Of a stretch of 64,000 nt of DNA, positions 16,787-25,966 are shown piece by piece. Under the pieces are notes generated by a model that was given only the letters and a program-made list of their open reading frames with translations, was not told where the DNA came from and made no database searches. This stretch comes from Gammaproteobacteria bacterium (GTDB lineage: Bacteria; Pseudomonadota; Gammaproteobacteria; Steroidobacterales; Steroidobacteraceae), in contig JANYHD010000036.1 in assembly GCA_025359205.1 (NCBI GenBank), forward strand, positions 1 to 64,000, in the 5' to 3' direction. Position 1 is the first letter of the stretch, and each line of letters opens with the position of its first letter. The translations under genes and the position numbers were made by a program.

Positions 16787-17608
16787 TCAGCCCTTGAGGC
16801 TGCCGGCCATGATGCCGCGCAGGTAGAAGCGCTGCGTTACGAGGAACAGCAGCAGCACCGGCAGCACGGTAATCACCGCTCCGGCCATCATCAGCTCGCT
16901 GTCCTGCACGTGCTCACGCGACAGGCTGGCGAGCGCCACCGGTAGCGTCTGCATGTCGCGGTCGCTCAGCACGATCAGCGGCCACATGAAATCGTTCCAG
17001 GTGGCGAGGAACACGAAGATGCCGAGCGTCACCAGGATGGGCGCCAGCACTGGCACGACCACCGCGCGGAAGAGTCGCCATTCACTGGCGCCGTCGACCC
17101 GCGCAGCATCGAGCAGCTCGTCCGGGATCGACAGCGCAAATTGGCGCACGAGGAAGATGCCGAAGATGCTGGCGACACCGGGCACGATCGCGCCGGCGTA
17201 GCTGTTGACCAGCCCCATGAATTTCAGCAGGCCGAACAGCGGGATCATCGTCACCTGCGCCGGCACCAACAGGCCGGCGAGCAGCAGCCGGAAGATCGCT
17301 TCGCGTCCGCGAAAGCGGAGCTTTGCGAAGGCATAGCCGGCCATGCCGTTGAACACCAGTGCCAACGATGTTGCGCCGGTGGCGACGATCAGGCTATTGA
17401 GAAAGTATCGTCCGAGGTGCTGGGCGGCGAACAATTCGCGGTAATGCGCCAGAGTAAGCGTGGCGGGCAGGAATGGTGGCGGGTAGCTCGAAGCCGCGCC
17501 GGTGGGCATGAGCGAGACCGACAGCATCCACAGCAGTGGAAACAGCGTCGCGATGGCGCCCAGCCACAGTGCGCCGTTGACCAGCCATGCCGGCAGGCGG
17601 GCGCTCAC
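16787..17608 (-). CDS. Sugar ABC transporter permease (MalG type)
   Basis: 273-residue inner-membrane permease with six predicted helices and the EAA loop for ATPase contact (ELLDAARVDGASEWRLF). Typical of CUT1 sugar importers. I chose the GTG at 17608 because it overlaps the upstream permease stop as GTGA; a longer in-frame reading from 17710 lies inside that gene. Last gene of the halogenase / glucanase / binding protein / permease / permease unit. Works with the MalF-type protein, the binding lipoprotein and the UgpC-type ATPase. Confidence 0.92.
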   Translation of the reverse strand: MSARLPAWLVNGALWLGAIATLFPLLWMLSVSLMPTGAASSYPPPFLPATLTLAHYRELFAAQHLGRYFLNSLIVATGATSLALVFNGMAGYAFAKLRFRGREAIFRLLLAGLLVPAQVTMIPLFGLLKFMGLVNSYAGAIVPGVASIFGIFLVRQFALSIPDELLDAARVDGASEWRLFRAVVVPVLAPILVTLGIFVFLATWNDFMWPLIVLSDRDMQTLPVALASLSREHVQDSELMMAGAVITVLPVLLLFLVTQRFYLRGIMAGSLKG

Positions 17609-18483
17609 GTCTGCCCCAGGCGGCGCGTCAGTCGGAGCTGCAGTGCTGTGAACAGCAGGATCAGCGCGAACAGCACGAAGGCAACGCTGGAGGCGTAGCC
17701 CAGTTTCCACCAGGTGAAACCCTCATCGAACATGAAATACAGCACGCTGACGGTGCTTTGCAGTGGGCCGCCCTGCGTCATGACATAGGGCTCGGCGAAC
17801 AGCTGGAAATAGCCGCTCACCGTGACGATGCCCACCAACGCCAGCGTGGGCGCGAGCAGCGGCAGTGTGAGGTGCCGCAGGCGGGCCCAGGCGCCAGCGC
17901 CTTCCAGGCGCGCCGCCTCGTACAGATCTTCCGGGATGCCCTGCAGCGCCGCCACCAGGATGATCATGTTGTAGCCGAAGTTCTTCCAGACCGCGAGCAG
18001 CACGATCGAGAACATCGACCAGTGCGGATCGCCCAGCCAGTCGACCGGGCCGAAGCCGAGTTTCGTGAGCAGGTAGTTCAGCACCCCGTAGCGCGTATGC
18101 AGCAGGTAACGCCAGATGATGGCCACGGCGACGAGCGTGGTGACTACCGGCGCGAACAGCGCCGTGCGCAGAAAAGGTTTCAGGCGCGCCAGGCGCGAAT
18201 CCAGTAGCAGGGCCGCTCCGAGCGAAGCGAGCAGTGAAAGGGGTACGCCAAGCACGACGAACAGCGCAGTGTTGCCGAGCGCCTTCCAGAACAGGGGTGT
18301 GAGCAGCAGCGTGCGGTAGTTCGCAAGGCCGATGAAGCGCAGGTTCGCAGGATCGGCCAGTGCGTACAGATCGAAGTCCGTGAAGCTCAACAGCAACGCG
18401 GCCACCACCGGCAGCAGGAAGAAAACGCTGATCATGGTCAGCGCAGGCAGTGAGAACCACCAGCCCGCGCCAGCGCGGTTCAT
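17605..18483 (-). CDS. Sugar ABC transporter permease (MalF type)
   Basis: 292-residue permease with about six hydrophobic helices and the EAA loop (EDLYEAARLEGAGAWARL). It lacks the large periplasmic loop of E. coli MalF, as is usual for CUT1 systems for oligosaccharides. The ATG at 18483 overlaps the binding-protein stop as ATGA. Partner of the MalG-type permease. Confidence 0.92.
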   Translation of the reverse strand: MNRAGAGWWFSLPALTMISVFFLLPVVAALLLSFTDFDLYALADPANLRFIGLANYRTLLLTPLFWKALGNTALFVVLGVPLSLLASLGAALLLDSRLARLKPFLRTALFAPVVTTLVAVAIIWRYLLHTRYGVLNYLLTKLGFGPVDWLGDPHWSMFSIVLLAVWKNFGYNMIILVAALQGIPEDLYEAARLEGAGAWARLRHLTLPLLAPTLALVGIVTVSGYFQLFAEPYVMTQGGPLQSTVSVLYFMFDEGFTWWKLGYASSVAFVLFALILLFTALQLRLTRRLGQT

Positions 18484-19763
18484 GTTTGCGCCTTGCGCGA
18501 GAGCAGCCAGCGGCGCTTGGCGAGCATCGCGTCCACTTCGGCGTCGAGCTTGTCCGTGGCCTCGGCCTCGGTCTGCTCGCCGCGGGCGACGCGCTCGCCC
18601 ATCATGCGCATGGCCTGCATGATCTGTTCCCATTCGGGCAGCTGCGGAAAAGCGCGCAGGTGCTCGAGCTGCGTGCGAAAGGCGCGCGTATACGGATCGT
18701 TGGCGATCACGCCCGATTGCCAGCTGCTGCGGCGCGGTGGCAGATCGCCCGTCAGCTCATGGAAGCGCTGCTGCACGGCGGGTTGCGACAGGTACTCGAT
18801 CACGGCAAACGCGCTGGCCTTGTGGCGTGAGCGCTCGAAGATCACCAGGCTCGAGCCGCCGGCGCTCGAGACGCCCGGGCCGTCGGGTCCGGGCATCGGG
18901 GCGGTCATCCAGCTGCCTTGCTGCCCCGGCGCCAGCCGTCGCCTGAATTCCGCGATGTTCCAGGGCCCGGATACATAGAAGGAAAAATAGCCGCGGCCGA
19001 ACTCATTCCAGACGTTGGAGACCTGCGTCTCGGTCAGCACGGGCGCCAGCGATTGCTGGAACAGTGAGTGGTAGAAGGCCAGGGCACGCCGGAACGAGGC
19101 ACTGCGGAAATTGCCATAGCGGTTGCCATCGCGCAGCATCGATTCAGGCTGTTCGAGCGCCAGCACCTGCAGCGGTTCGAACTGGTTGAGTGGCAGCAGC
19201 ACCGCGTAGCGGTCCTTGCCGACCAGCTGCTTGATGGCCTGCATCTGCCGGAGCCAGTCCGCCCAGTTGTCGGCCGGGCCGGCGTAGCCAGCCTGGCGCA
19301 GCAGGTCGCTGCGGTAAAACACCAGCCGCGTGTCCACGTACCACGGCACGCCGTAGAGCACGCCATCGAGCACGTTGGGTTGCCAGACACCCGGGAAGTA
19401 GTCATTGCTGGCGATCAACGGCGAGGTCGACACTCGCGCCTGGAGCGGCTCGAGCGCATGGAGCGCCACCAGCTCGGGAATCCAGGTATTGCCCAGCTGG
19501 CACAGGTCGGGCGTGGCATCGCCGGCTACGGCGGTGAGCAGCTTCTCGTGCGCGGCCGTCCAGGCGAGCTGCTGCACCTCGACGCGCACGTCCGGGTGCG
19601 TGCGCTCGAATTCGGGCAGCAGCTGGGCCAGCACTTCGGCCTCGACGCCTTCTGCCCAGAAGTGCAGCACTTCAGGCTGCGGTTGCGATTGGCCACAAGC
19701 GCCGACCAGCAGCGCCAGCACGGCCGGCAGGGCGGCCGGCAGTACGCGATTCAGCCCAGCCAT
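18480..19763 (-). CDS. Sugar-binding lipoprotein of ABC transporter (family 1)
   Basis: 427 residues. Lipoprotein signal peptide with lipobox LLVGAC, then the family 1 extracellular solute-binding fold (VLHFWAEGVEAEVLAQLLPEFE, DLCQLGNTWIPEL, PWYVDTRLVFYR). It should capture oligosaccharides in the periplasm and deliver them to the MalFG-type permeases. The ATG at 19763 overlaps the end of the glucanase-like gene by 13 nt, so enzyme and transporter are translationally coupled. Aromatic residues that could stack on sugar are plentiful; the ligand cannot be read from sequence. Confidence 0.92.
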   Translation of the reverse strand: MAGLNRVLPAALPAVLALLVGACGQSQPQPEVLHFWAEGVEAEVLAQLLPEFERTHPDVRVEVQQLAWTAAHEKLLTAVAGDATPDLCQLGNTWIPELVALHALEPLQARVSTSPLIASNDYFPGVWQPNVLDGVLYGVPWYVDTRLVFYRSDLLRQAGYAGPADNWADWLRQMQAIKQLVGKDRYAVLLPLNQFEPLQVLALEQPESMLRDGNRYGNFRSASFRRALAFYHSLFQQSLAPVLTETQVSNVWNEFGRGYFSFYVSGPWNIAEFRRRLAPGQQGSWMTAPMPGPDGPGVSSAGGSSLVIFERSRHKASAFAVIEYLSQPAVQQRFHELTGDLPPRRSSWQSGVIANDPYTRAFRTQLEHLRAFPQLPEWEQIMQAMRMMGERVARGEQTEAEATDKLDAEVDAMLAKRRWLLSRKAQT

Positions 19764-21208
19764 CCGCCCGTGAAGCCGGCGCGCTGCAGGCCGCGGCGGA
19801 TTACCGGATCGTTCTGCATGAATCGCCAGACGAGCCCGCTGCGGTAGTTCTCGATCATTGCCACGATGGGTCCCTGGGTCAGCCCATAGTAGCGCGAGTC
19901 TACCCATCCGAGGTCGCCAACACGCCGGCCGCTGTGCAGGAGTACGTCGTACCTGAAGCTCGGGTTGTAGCTGTCCAGAAACCCATAGTCGCCGTAGATG
20001 ACCGAGCCGTAGCGCTGGTACATGGCGGCCACCGACGACGTCACCAGCTCGGGCGCAAACGGCAGGCAGCCGAGCGTCGCGCTGACCGAGAGCGTCCCAT
20101 CGTCAATCTGGTCCTTGGCCAGCAGGTACACCCCGCGTGCCGCGTAGGTGTGGAATCGGGCGGGTGCCCCGCGGTAATTGAGCGTGCCGTTGTAGGGACC
20201 GTCGCAGGCGCTCAGGCCCCAGATGTCGGCGCCGTAGCCCTCCCAGGCGAGCGGATTGGCGAGCGCGTAGGCGCGCTGCGAGAGCACGGCCCGCCGGCTG
20301 TTCTCGAAGTAGTCAAAGCCCTTGGCGCCCATGTAGGCGTCGTTGATGCCCTGCAGGTTCACCCACACCTGCGTGAACTGGTGGGCGAAGAGTGCGCCGA
20401 AGCTGAGGTGCTCGACGCCCTGGATGCTGCCCCAGCTCTTGGCGTAGCCCCCCGTCCACACGGCCCAGGAATCCGGACCCACCGGATGAGACTGCGAGCC
20501 GAGCGCCAGCAGGTACATCAGCATCGCTTCGTTGTAGCCGACCCAGTCCGCACTGAGGAAGCCGGTCTCAGGGCGCCAGCCCATGCATACACCCGGGCCA
20601 TTCGCCTGCATCCAGTTCCAGTCAGCGCGCTCGCACACGAAATCGGCAATCGTGCGGATCGCCGTTTCGTTCGCGTCCGCCGCGCCGTTGAAATACTGGC
20701 CGCAGAAACGCACGCCCATGAACAGCAGCGCCGAATCTATCGTGGACAGCTCGGAGTTGCGGTAACGCGTGCCGCTCGCGGCGTCGAGGAAGTGATAGAA
20801 GAAGCCCTTGTAGCCGGCGACGCCAGTGGCGTCGGGTCCCTGTGGCGCATCGCGCAGGAATTCCAGCCAACCCCGCACGCGCTGCGCGGCTTCGGCGCGC
20901 GTGACCCAGCCATGCTCGACGCCGATGGGCACTGCAGTGAAGGCGAAACCCATTGCGGCGATGCTGGCGGGCGACGGGTCCGGACTCAGGTCGGGGGCCA
21001 GGCCGCGCGCGGCCTCGGTGGTCTGCCAGAAGTAATTGAAGGTGCGCCGCTGCGTGTCGCTGAGCAACGCATCGGGCGTCATGGCCGGCGGCGGTGGAAT
21101 TGCCGGAGCGCTGCTGCCCGTGCCCCCGCGGCCAGCGCAAGCGGCGAGGCCCGCAGCCGCGGCGGCGGCTGCGCGTCGCAGGAACCAGCGGCGGTTGTAG
21201 GTGTTCAT
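19751..21208 (-). CDS. PF10091 glucoamylase-like / GH144-like glucanase, Tat-exported
   Basis: 485 residues. Twin-arginine signal with a lipobox-like end (NRRWFLRRAAAAAAAGLAAC), so it is probably a Tat-exported lipoprotein. The mature part starts LLSDTQRRTFNYFWQTTE and includes GMGFAFTA-like, YKGFFYHFLD, SELSTIDSALLFMG, DWVGYNEAMLMYLLALGS, WVNLQGINDAYM and DYGFLDSYNP segments, the hallmark of the PF10091 (alpha/alpha)6 family. That family contains GH144 endo-beta-1,2-glucanases. The ATG at 21208 precedes the Tat motif; a longer reading to 21283 overlaps the halogenase gene. Its place between halogenase and binding protein makes it the likely depolymerase of the locus. Beta-1,2-glucan is inferred, not shown. 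Confidence 0.82.
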   Translation of the reverse strand: MNTYNRRWFLRRAAAAAAAGLAACAGRGGTGSSAPAIPPPPAMTPDALLSDTQRRTFNYFWQTTEAARGLAPDLSPDPSPASIAAMGFAFTAVPIGVEHGWVTRAEAAQRVRGWLEFLRDAPQGPDATGVAGYKGFFYHFLDAASGTRYRNSELSTIDSALLFMGVRFCGQYFNGAADANETAIRTIADFVCERADWNWMQANGPGVCMGWRPETGFLSADWVGYNEAMLMYLLALGSQSHPVGPDSWAVWTGGYAKSWGSIQGVEHLSFGALFAHQFTQVWVNLQGINDAYMGAKGFDYFENSRRAVLSQRAYALANPLAWEGYGADIWGLSACDGPYNGTLNYRGAPARFHTYAARGVYLLAKDQIDDGTLSVSATLGCLPFAPELVTSSVAAMYQRYGSVIYGDYGFLDSYNPSFRYDVLLHSGRRVGDLGWVDSRYYGLTQGPIVAMIENYRSGLVWRFMQNDPVIRRGLQRAGFTGGWLG

Positions 21209-21224
21209 GGGTCGCGAATTGTTC

Positions 21225-22727
21225 CTATTTGGCTGGAGCCTTGCAGTGCCGGTCGATGAACTGCTGGTGCATCGGCATCGCATCCACGCAGCCGGCGACT
21301 ACCGACTTCACGTGATCGACGAAGGCGTAGAGGTCGGCATCGCTCATCTGGTTGACCATCGGATGCCAGCCCTCGGGCATGATGCGCTGGCCGATCATGA
21401 CCTGCACCCAGCTGACCTGGGCAAACATCTCTTCGGCGTTGCGGAAGAAGCGCCCGCCGTCGCGGAACAGGGCGATCGTGTTGCGCAAGGGCTCGGGAAT
21501 ATCCATCGTCCGGCAGTAGTTCCAGAACGGCGAATCGTCACGTTCGGTCGCATGGTAGTGCAGGATCAGGAAATCGCGGATCCGCTCGAACTCGAAGCTA
21601 GCCTGCGCGTTGTAGCGATCGACAAGCACCGGCGTGATATCCCCAGTCGGGAACATGAGCACCAGGCGGCCGATGGCCGACTGGATCAGGTAGATGCTGG
21701 TTGATTCGAGCGGCTCCATGAATCCGCCCGCGAGGCCGATGGCGAGCACGTTCTTGTTCCAGATCTTGCGCCGTTTGCCGGTGGTGAAGCGCAATTGGCG
21801 CGGCTCGGCCAGCGCCTTGCCGTCCAGGTTCTTCAGCAGGATCGACGCAGCCTCGTCATCGCTCATGAATTTGCTGGAATAAACATGGCCGTTGCCGGTG
21901 CGGTGCTGCAAGGGAATGCGCCACTGCCAGCCTGCCGTGCGCGCCGTGGAGCGCGTGTAAGGCGTTGGCGGTCCCACTTTCTCGCAGGGTACCGCCAGCG
22001 CACTGTCGCAGGGCAGCCAGTGGGTCCAGTCCTCATAGCCCGTGTGCAGCGCTCCTTCGATGAGCAGCCCGCGGAAGCCGGAGCAATCAATGAACAGATC
22101 GCCGCTGACCGCCTCGCCGTTCTCGAGTACCACGGACTCGACGTAGCCATCGGTGGCACGGAGTCGCACCTCGCGAATCTTGCCCTCGGTGCGTACGACG
22201 CCGCGGGCTTCCCCGTAACGACGCAGGTACTGCGCGTACCGCCCGGCATCGAAGTGGTACGCGTAGGCGATGTCAGCCAGCGGCGTGTTCTTGGGCGCAT
22301 CGCTCGGCGAGACCATGAATTTCTCGCGCGGCGCCGCGGTCGCGTTGAGCGAATAGGCGCTAAGCTCGTCGGCCCGGCCCGAATGGCGCGCACGCAGCCA
22401 GTACTGGTGGAAGGGCACCGCGCCCAGGTCGTGGCCAAGGGTGCCAAAGCCATGGATATAGGTGTCTCCAAGCCGGGCCCAGTCCTTGAACTGGATGCCA
22501 AGCTTGAAGGTGCCCTGCGTCTGGCGGATGAACTCAGCTTCGTCGATCTCGAGGGTCTTGTTGAAGAAGGATAGGTGCGGGACCGTAGCCTCGCCCACAC
22601 CAATGATGCCGATCTCCTCCGATTCAATCAGGCGAATGGAATAGGCCCGGCCAAAGGACTTGGCCAGCGCACAGGCCGACATCCAGCCAGCCGTGCCGCC
22701 TCCGACGATGACTATGGACTTGATCAC
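21225..22727 (-). CDS. Flavin-dependent tryptophan-halogenase family protein
   Basis: 500 residues. FAD motif IVIVGGGTAGWMSA and a GVGEATVP segment at the N-terminus. Catalytic Lys in GTFKLGIQF (aligned with Lys79 of PrnA), the WQWRIP halogenase motif, and FMEPLESTSIYL with the Glu aligned to PrnA Glu346. The key residues are therefore present. The GTG at 22727 (AGGA upstream) is preferred, because the in-frame ATG at 22757 lies inside the terminator hairpin of the TonB gene. Such halogenases are frequent in TonB/glycan loci of Xanthomonadales and Caulobacterales and have no known role there; some relatives halogenate free indole. It heads the glucanase/ABC unit. Confidence 0.9.
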   Translation of the reverse strand: MIKSIVIVGGGTAGWMSACALAKSFGRAYSIRLIESEEIGIIGVGEATVPHLSFFNKTLEIDEAEFIRQTQGTFKLGIQFKDWARLGDTYIHGFGTLGHDLGAVPFHQYWLRARHSGRADELSAYSLNATAAPREKFMVSPSDAPKNTPLADIAYAYHFDAGRYAQYLRRYGEARGVVRTEGKIREVRLRATDGYVESVVLENGEAVSGDLFIDCSGFRGLLIEGALHTGYEDWTHWLPCDSALAVPCEKVGPPTPYTRSTARTAGWQWRIPLQHRTGNGHVYSSKFMSDDEAASILLKNLDGKALAEPRQLRFTTGKRRKIWNKNVLAIGLAGGFMEPLESTSIYLIQSAIGRLVLMFPTGDITPVLVDRYNAQASFEFERIRDFLILHYHATERDDSPFWNYCRTMDIPEPLRNTIALFRDGGRFFRNAEEMFAQVSWVQVMIGQRIMPEGWHPMVNQMSDADLYAFVDHVKSVVAGCVDAMPMHQQFIDRHCKAPAK

Positions 22728-22753
22728 GGTTGTTCCTGCGGGCAGCGGAAAAA

Positions 22754-22778
22754 ACAAAGCCCGCAGAGCGGGCTTTGT
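22754..22778 (-). terminator. Rho-independent terminator after the TonB receptor gene
   Basis: An 11-bp perfect stem (22754-22764 with 22768-22778, GC-rich core GCCCGC/GCGGGC) with a 3-base loop, followed on the minus strand by a run of six T (22749-22754). It lies 50 bp past the TonB receptor stop and 27 bp before the halogenase start. It should end or attenuate transcription between the two units. Confidence 0.8.
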
Positions 22779-22828
22779 TCGGTGGACGCTGAAGCCGGGG
22801 CTTCTGTCACCATTGCTTTATAGCTGGC

Positions 22829-25800
22829 TTACCACTTCATGCCGAGTGTGACCTTGACGGTGCGCGTCACACCGACGATCGGTCCGGTTGGGTTGTAGAC
22901 CGGCGCAGACGGGTAGTTCCAGATCGCCGACGCCGAATCGAAGTTACGATTGTTGAAGGCATTGAGCAGGTCCAGGCGAAGATAGGCGCTCATGCTGTTC
23001 GGTAGATCGATGTTCTTGGTGACCTGGAAATCGACCGATTGGTACCCGAACAGGCTCTGCGATATCGGCGACGCGACCGGAAAGGCATTGGTGCCAAACG
23101 CGTTGCAGGATGTGCCGTTGGTTCCACCCAGTTGTTGGCATCCGGCAATGAAGGTCACCGGGATTGGCGTGGCCAGGGTCAGCTTGCCCGCAAACAACAG
23201 TCCCCACGGTCCGTCGATACTGCCGGTCGCCACGACGCGATGCTTCGCGACCGCGCTCGACAGCGTGAACGGATAGTTGCTGACATGCGGCAGGTCGAAG
23301 GCATAGCCGTCGGTGTAGAGGCGGTTCTGGGTCGCCGACGAGTACGTGTACGCAATCGTTGCGCCCCAATGCGACTCACGCGTGTAGGGCTTTTCCGCCG
23401 AGAACAGGAACTCGGTGGAGCGGGTCTGCTGGCCGTTCTCCCACAGGATCAGCGAACCGATGCCCGGCACGCCGCTGGAGCACCATTGCGCCGGTGAACC
23501 ACCCCAGTCGAGGCCGCAGCCCCGAGTGGCGAAACTGCCGTCGGCAAAGCGGTTGCCCAGCACGCCGAGGATGCCCTCGTAGCTGTTGATGCGCGTCACG
23601 GTGGCGCTGGTGTTCCAGTCGCCCAGCTTGTTGCGCATGCCGATGCTGAACTGATCGGAGTAGGGCACCTTCAGGTTGTTCGGGAACATGTCGACTTCGC
23701 CGACACCATTACCGAGGGCCTGCAGGCTGGCCGGATTCAGGTACTTCGGATCCCAGGCAACGCAGGTCGAGCCATTGACGTCGCCGGCAACCCGGCAGTT
23801 GTTGTAGCTGTACGGTGTGCCGGCAAAGTTGATGGTTGGTTCCGACAGTGCGTTCTTCGAGTTCTCAAGCTGCAGCCGGTCGAACAGGTTGCGATCGTAG
23901 GCGCGGCCAATGCCCCCGAAAAAGACGTGTTTTTCGTCCTCGTTCACATCGTATGAAAAGCCAAAGCGCGGCGCGACCTCGCCCATGTACGGCTTGCGGT
24001 TGTTGCCGGTGCTGATGTAGTTGTTGATGTTGATGCCACCCAGGGCCAGGGCCTGCGCATAGGTCTCGCCCGGCGTCGGCCGTGGCAGCTGCAGGCTCGG
24101 ATTGCCGTTCACGCCCGGATCGGGGTAAGGCAGGTTGAGCGCGGCCACGATCGAGTCGAGCGTGTGGTAGTTCTCGAAGGAAGGCGTCTTCTCGTAGTCC
24201 CAGCGTATGCCCAGGTTCAGCGTCAGGTGCCGGTTGACGGCCCAGTCGTCCTGGAAGTAGATGCCGAACTGCTTGTTGTCCGAGATCGCAGCCAGTGGCA
24301 GGCCGGAATTGACCTTGCCGAAGACGACCTGGAACGGCGTCGCCTGGGTGCCGGTAGCGTCCACCGCGTACCAGTACTTGGCAGCGTCCGAGCCGTCGCG
24401 CGCGACGAGTTCCACGGCCTTGTACTTCACGCCCATCTTCAGCGTGTGATCACCTTGCCAGTGCAGGCGGCTGAAGGTGATGTCGTCCTGGATGCCCCAG
24501 CCGTCCTGGTGCTTGTCGGTGTACTGGCGCGGGTCCTGACCGTTGACGCTGATGATGTCGGTGCTGCCACCGGCGCCGAAGTACGTGTACACGATCGCCG
24601 GATTGGAAGTGAGCGGCGTCGGCAGGTCGACCGTCTTCTCGTAAAGTGCCATCGCCTCGTTGACCCAGGCGTCAGTGCTGTGCTGCCACCTGAGGTTCAC
24701 GCGCGTTTCATCGTTCTTGAAATTGAACGCGGCAGACGCAGCCGTGGTGCCGGAGGCACCTTGCACCTCGGTCTCGCGGCGGATCTTCGCGCTCAGCTCG
24801 ACGCGATCGGCGTCACTGGGCTCCCAATCGAGCTTGCCAAAGAACAGGTTCTCCTTGAACGGATTGGTGGTCGGCCCGAACTGCTGAAATACTCCGGCCG
24901 GCAGCAGCGTGTTCAGCGGTATGTTGATCAGGTTACTCGGCACGTTGACCGAGTTCGGCTCCGTGAAGTCCTTGTGTTCCCAGGTGACGAAGTAATGCAA
25001 CACGTCCTGGATGATCGGGCCGCCAACAGCCACGCCGTACTCGGTCTGGGCTGACTTCGGCTTCTTGCCACCCGCCGCCGCTTCGGCCGGCGTAGGCGCG
25101 CGCAGCTTCTCGTTGGTGTAGTCGCCAAACACCTCGCCGTGGAACTTGTTGGTGCCCGACTTCGTCTGGGCGGTGATCGCCGCGCTCGAAATCTGGTCGT
25201 ATTCGGCCTTGTAGTTCGAGGTGATGACCTTGTACTCGCCGATGGCGAGCTGCGGGAACGGGTTGCCCGGATCACCCGTGTTGTTCGGGCCCGCCTGGCC
25301 GGCGATGCCGCCCGTCTTGACGTAGTTCTTCTGGCCGACGCCGTCGATGAACACGTTGACGGCGCTGTTGGCCTGCGCGCCGCTCTGGATGGAGGTGTTG
25401 CCGCTGTTGTCGACGTTGAACACCATGCCTGGCACGGTGTCGGCGAACTCGAGGAAGTTGCGCGTGATCTGCGGAATCGTCTCGATCTGGTGCTGTGACA
25501 CCGTGGCACCGATCTCCGAAGTCTTGACCTCGATCAGGCGCGTCGCCCGGACGATGACTTCCTCGAGCGTGGCCCCGGCTGCCGCGGCTGTGCCGCCCGG
25601 TACCAGGTCGAGAGTGGTGGTTGAAGCCACCGAAATCGTCGCCGTCTGCTCGGTGCCCGGACCCGCATCGACGCGGTAAGTGCCGGCTGGCAGCCCGGCC
25701 AGCGTGTAAGTGCCATCTGCACCCGCCTTGGTGCGCCGCGTTGCGCCGGTCGCGAGATTCTTGGCCGTGATCTGGCTGTTGGCGGCAGCCTTGCCCTGCA

Positions 25801-25915
25801 CGGTGGCATCGGCAGTCTGCGCCCAGCTGGCGGTGGGCAGCGCAACTGCCGAAACCAGCGCCGAGGCAATTGCCGGCCCGTACAGTCTCTGGTGACCTTG
25901 AGTCCGCTTCTTCAT
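22829..25915 (-). CDS. TonB-dependent receptor with N-terminal carboxypeptidase-like domain
   Basis: 1028 residues. The signal peptide ends TASWAQ, followed by a carboxypeptidase-regulatory-like domain of about 80 residues (TGATRRTKAGADGTYTLAGL, PAGTYRVDAGPG). Next come a plug region containing EEVIVRATRL and QHQIETIPQITRNFLEFAD, and a 22-strand-type barrel ending in VKVTLGMKW. This is the OmpA-like/Oar style found in polysaccharide loci. It would import oligosaccharides across the outer membrane. The ATG at 25915 follows GGGGAA. It lies 51 bp after the LacI gene on the same strand, so the two are probably co-transcribed from the promoter at 27.06 kb and stopped at the 22.75 kb terminator. 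Confidence 0.93.
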   Translation of the reverse strand: MKKRTQGHQRLYGPAIASALVSAVALPTASWAQTADATVQGKAAANSQITAKNLATGATRRTKAGADGTYTLAGLPAGTYRVDAGPGTEQTATISVASTTTLDLVPGGTAAAAGATLEEVIVRATRLIEVKTSEIGATVSQHQIETIPQITRNFLEFADTVPGMVFNVDNSGNTSIQSGAQANSAVNVFIDGVGQKNYVKTGGIAGQAGPNNTGDPGNPFPQLAIGEYKVITSNYKAEYDQISSAAITAQTKSGTNKFHGEVFGDYTNEKLRAPTPAEAAAGGKKPKSAQTEYGVAVGGPIIQDVLHYFVTWEHKDFTEPNSVNVPSNLINIPLNTLLPAGVFQQFGPTTNPFKENLFFGKLDWEPSDADRVELSAKIRRETEVQGASGTTAASAAFNFKNDETRVNLRWQHSTDAWVNEAMALYEKTVDLPTPLTSNPAIVYTYFGAGGSTDIISVNGQDPRQYTDKHQDGWGIQDDITFSRLHWQGDHTLKMGVKYKAVELVARDGSDAAKYWYAVDATGTQATPFQVVFGKVNSGLPLAAISDNKQFGIYFQDDWAVNRHLTLNLGIRWDYEKTPSFENYHTLDSIVAALNLPYPDPGVNGNPSLQLPRPTPGETYAQALALGGININNYISTGNNRKPYMGEVAPRFGFSYDVNEDEKHVFFGGIGRAYDRNLFDRLQLENSKNALSEPTINFAGTPYSYNNCRVAGDVNGSTCVAWDPKYLNPASLQALGNGVGEVDMFPNNLKVPYSDQFSIGMRNKLGDWNTSATVTRINSYEGILGVLGNRFADGSFATRGCGLDWGGSPAQWCSSGVPGIGSLILWENGQQTRSTEFLFSAEKPYTRESHWGATIAYTYSSATQNRLYTDGYAFDLPHVSNYPFTLSSAVAKHRVVATGSIDGPWGLLFAGKLTLATPIPVTFIAGCQQLGGTNGTSCNAFGTNAFPVASPISQSLFGYQSVDFQVTKNIDLPNSMSAYLRLDLLNAFNNRNFDSASAIWNYPSAPVYNPTGPIVGVTRTVKVTLGMKW

Positions 25916-25966
25916 GTCCGATTCCCCGTGTTAGTAACTGAACATCGTATCCAAATCGAAAACTGC

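Noticed and set aside
21225-22727. Suspected loss of the catalytic Lys of the halogenase (GIQF instead of AIKF)
   Set aside because: Counting the PrnA sequence from memory places Lys79 in GAFKAAIKF at the first Lys, which corresponds to the Lys of GTFKLGIQF here. The catalytic residue is kept.
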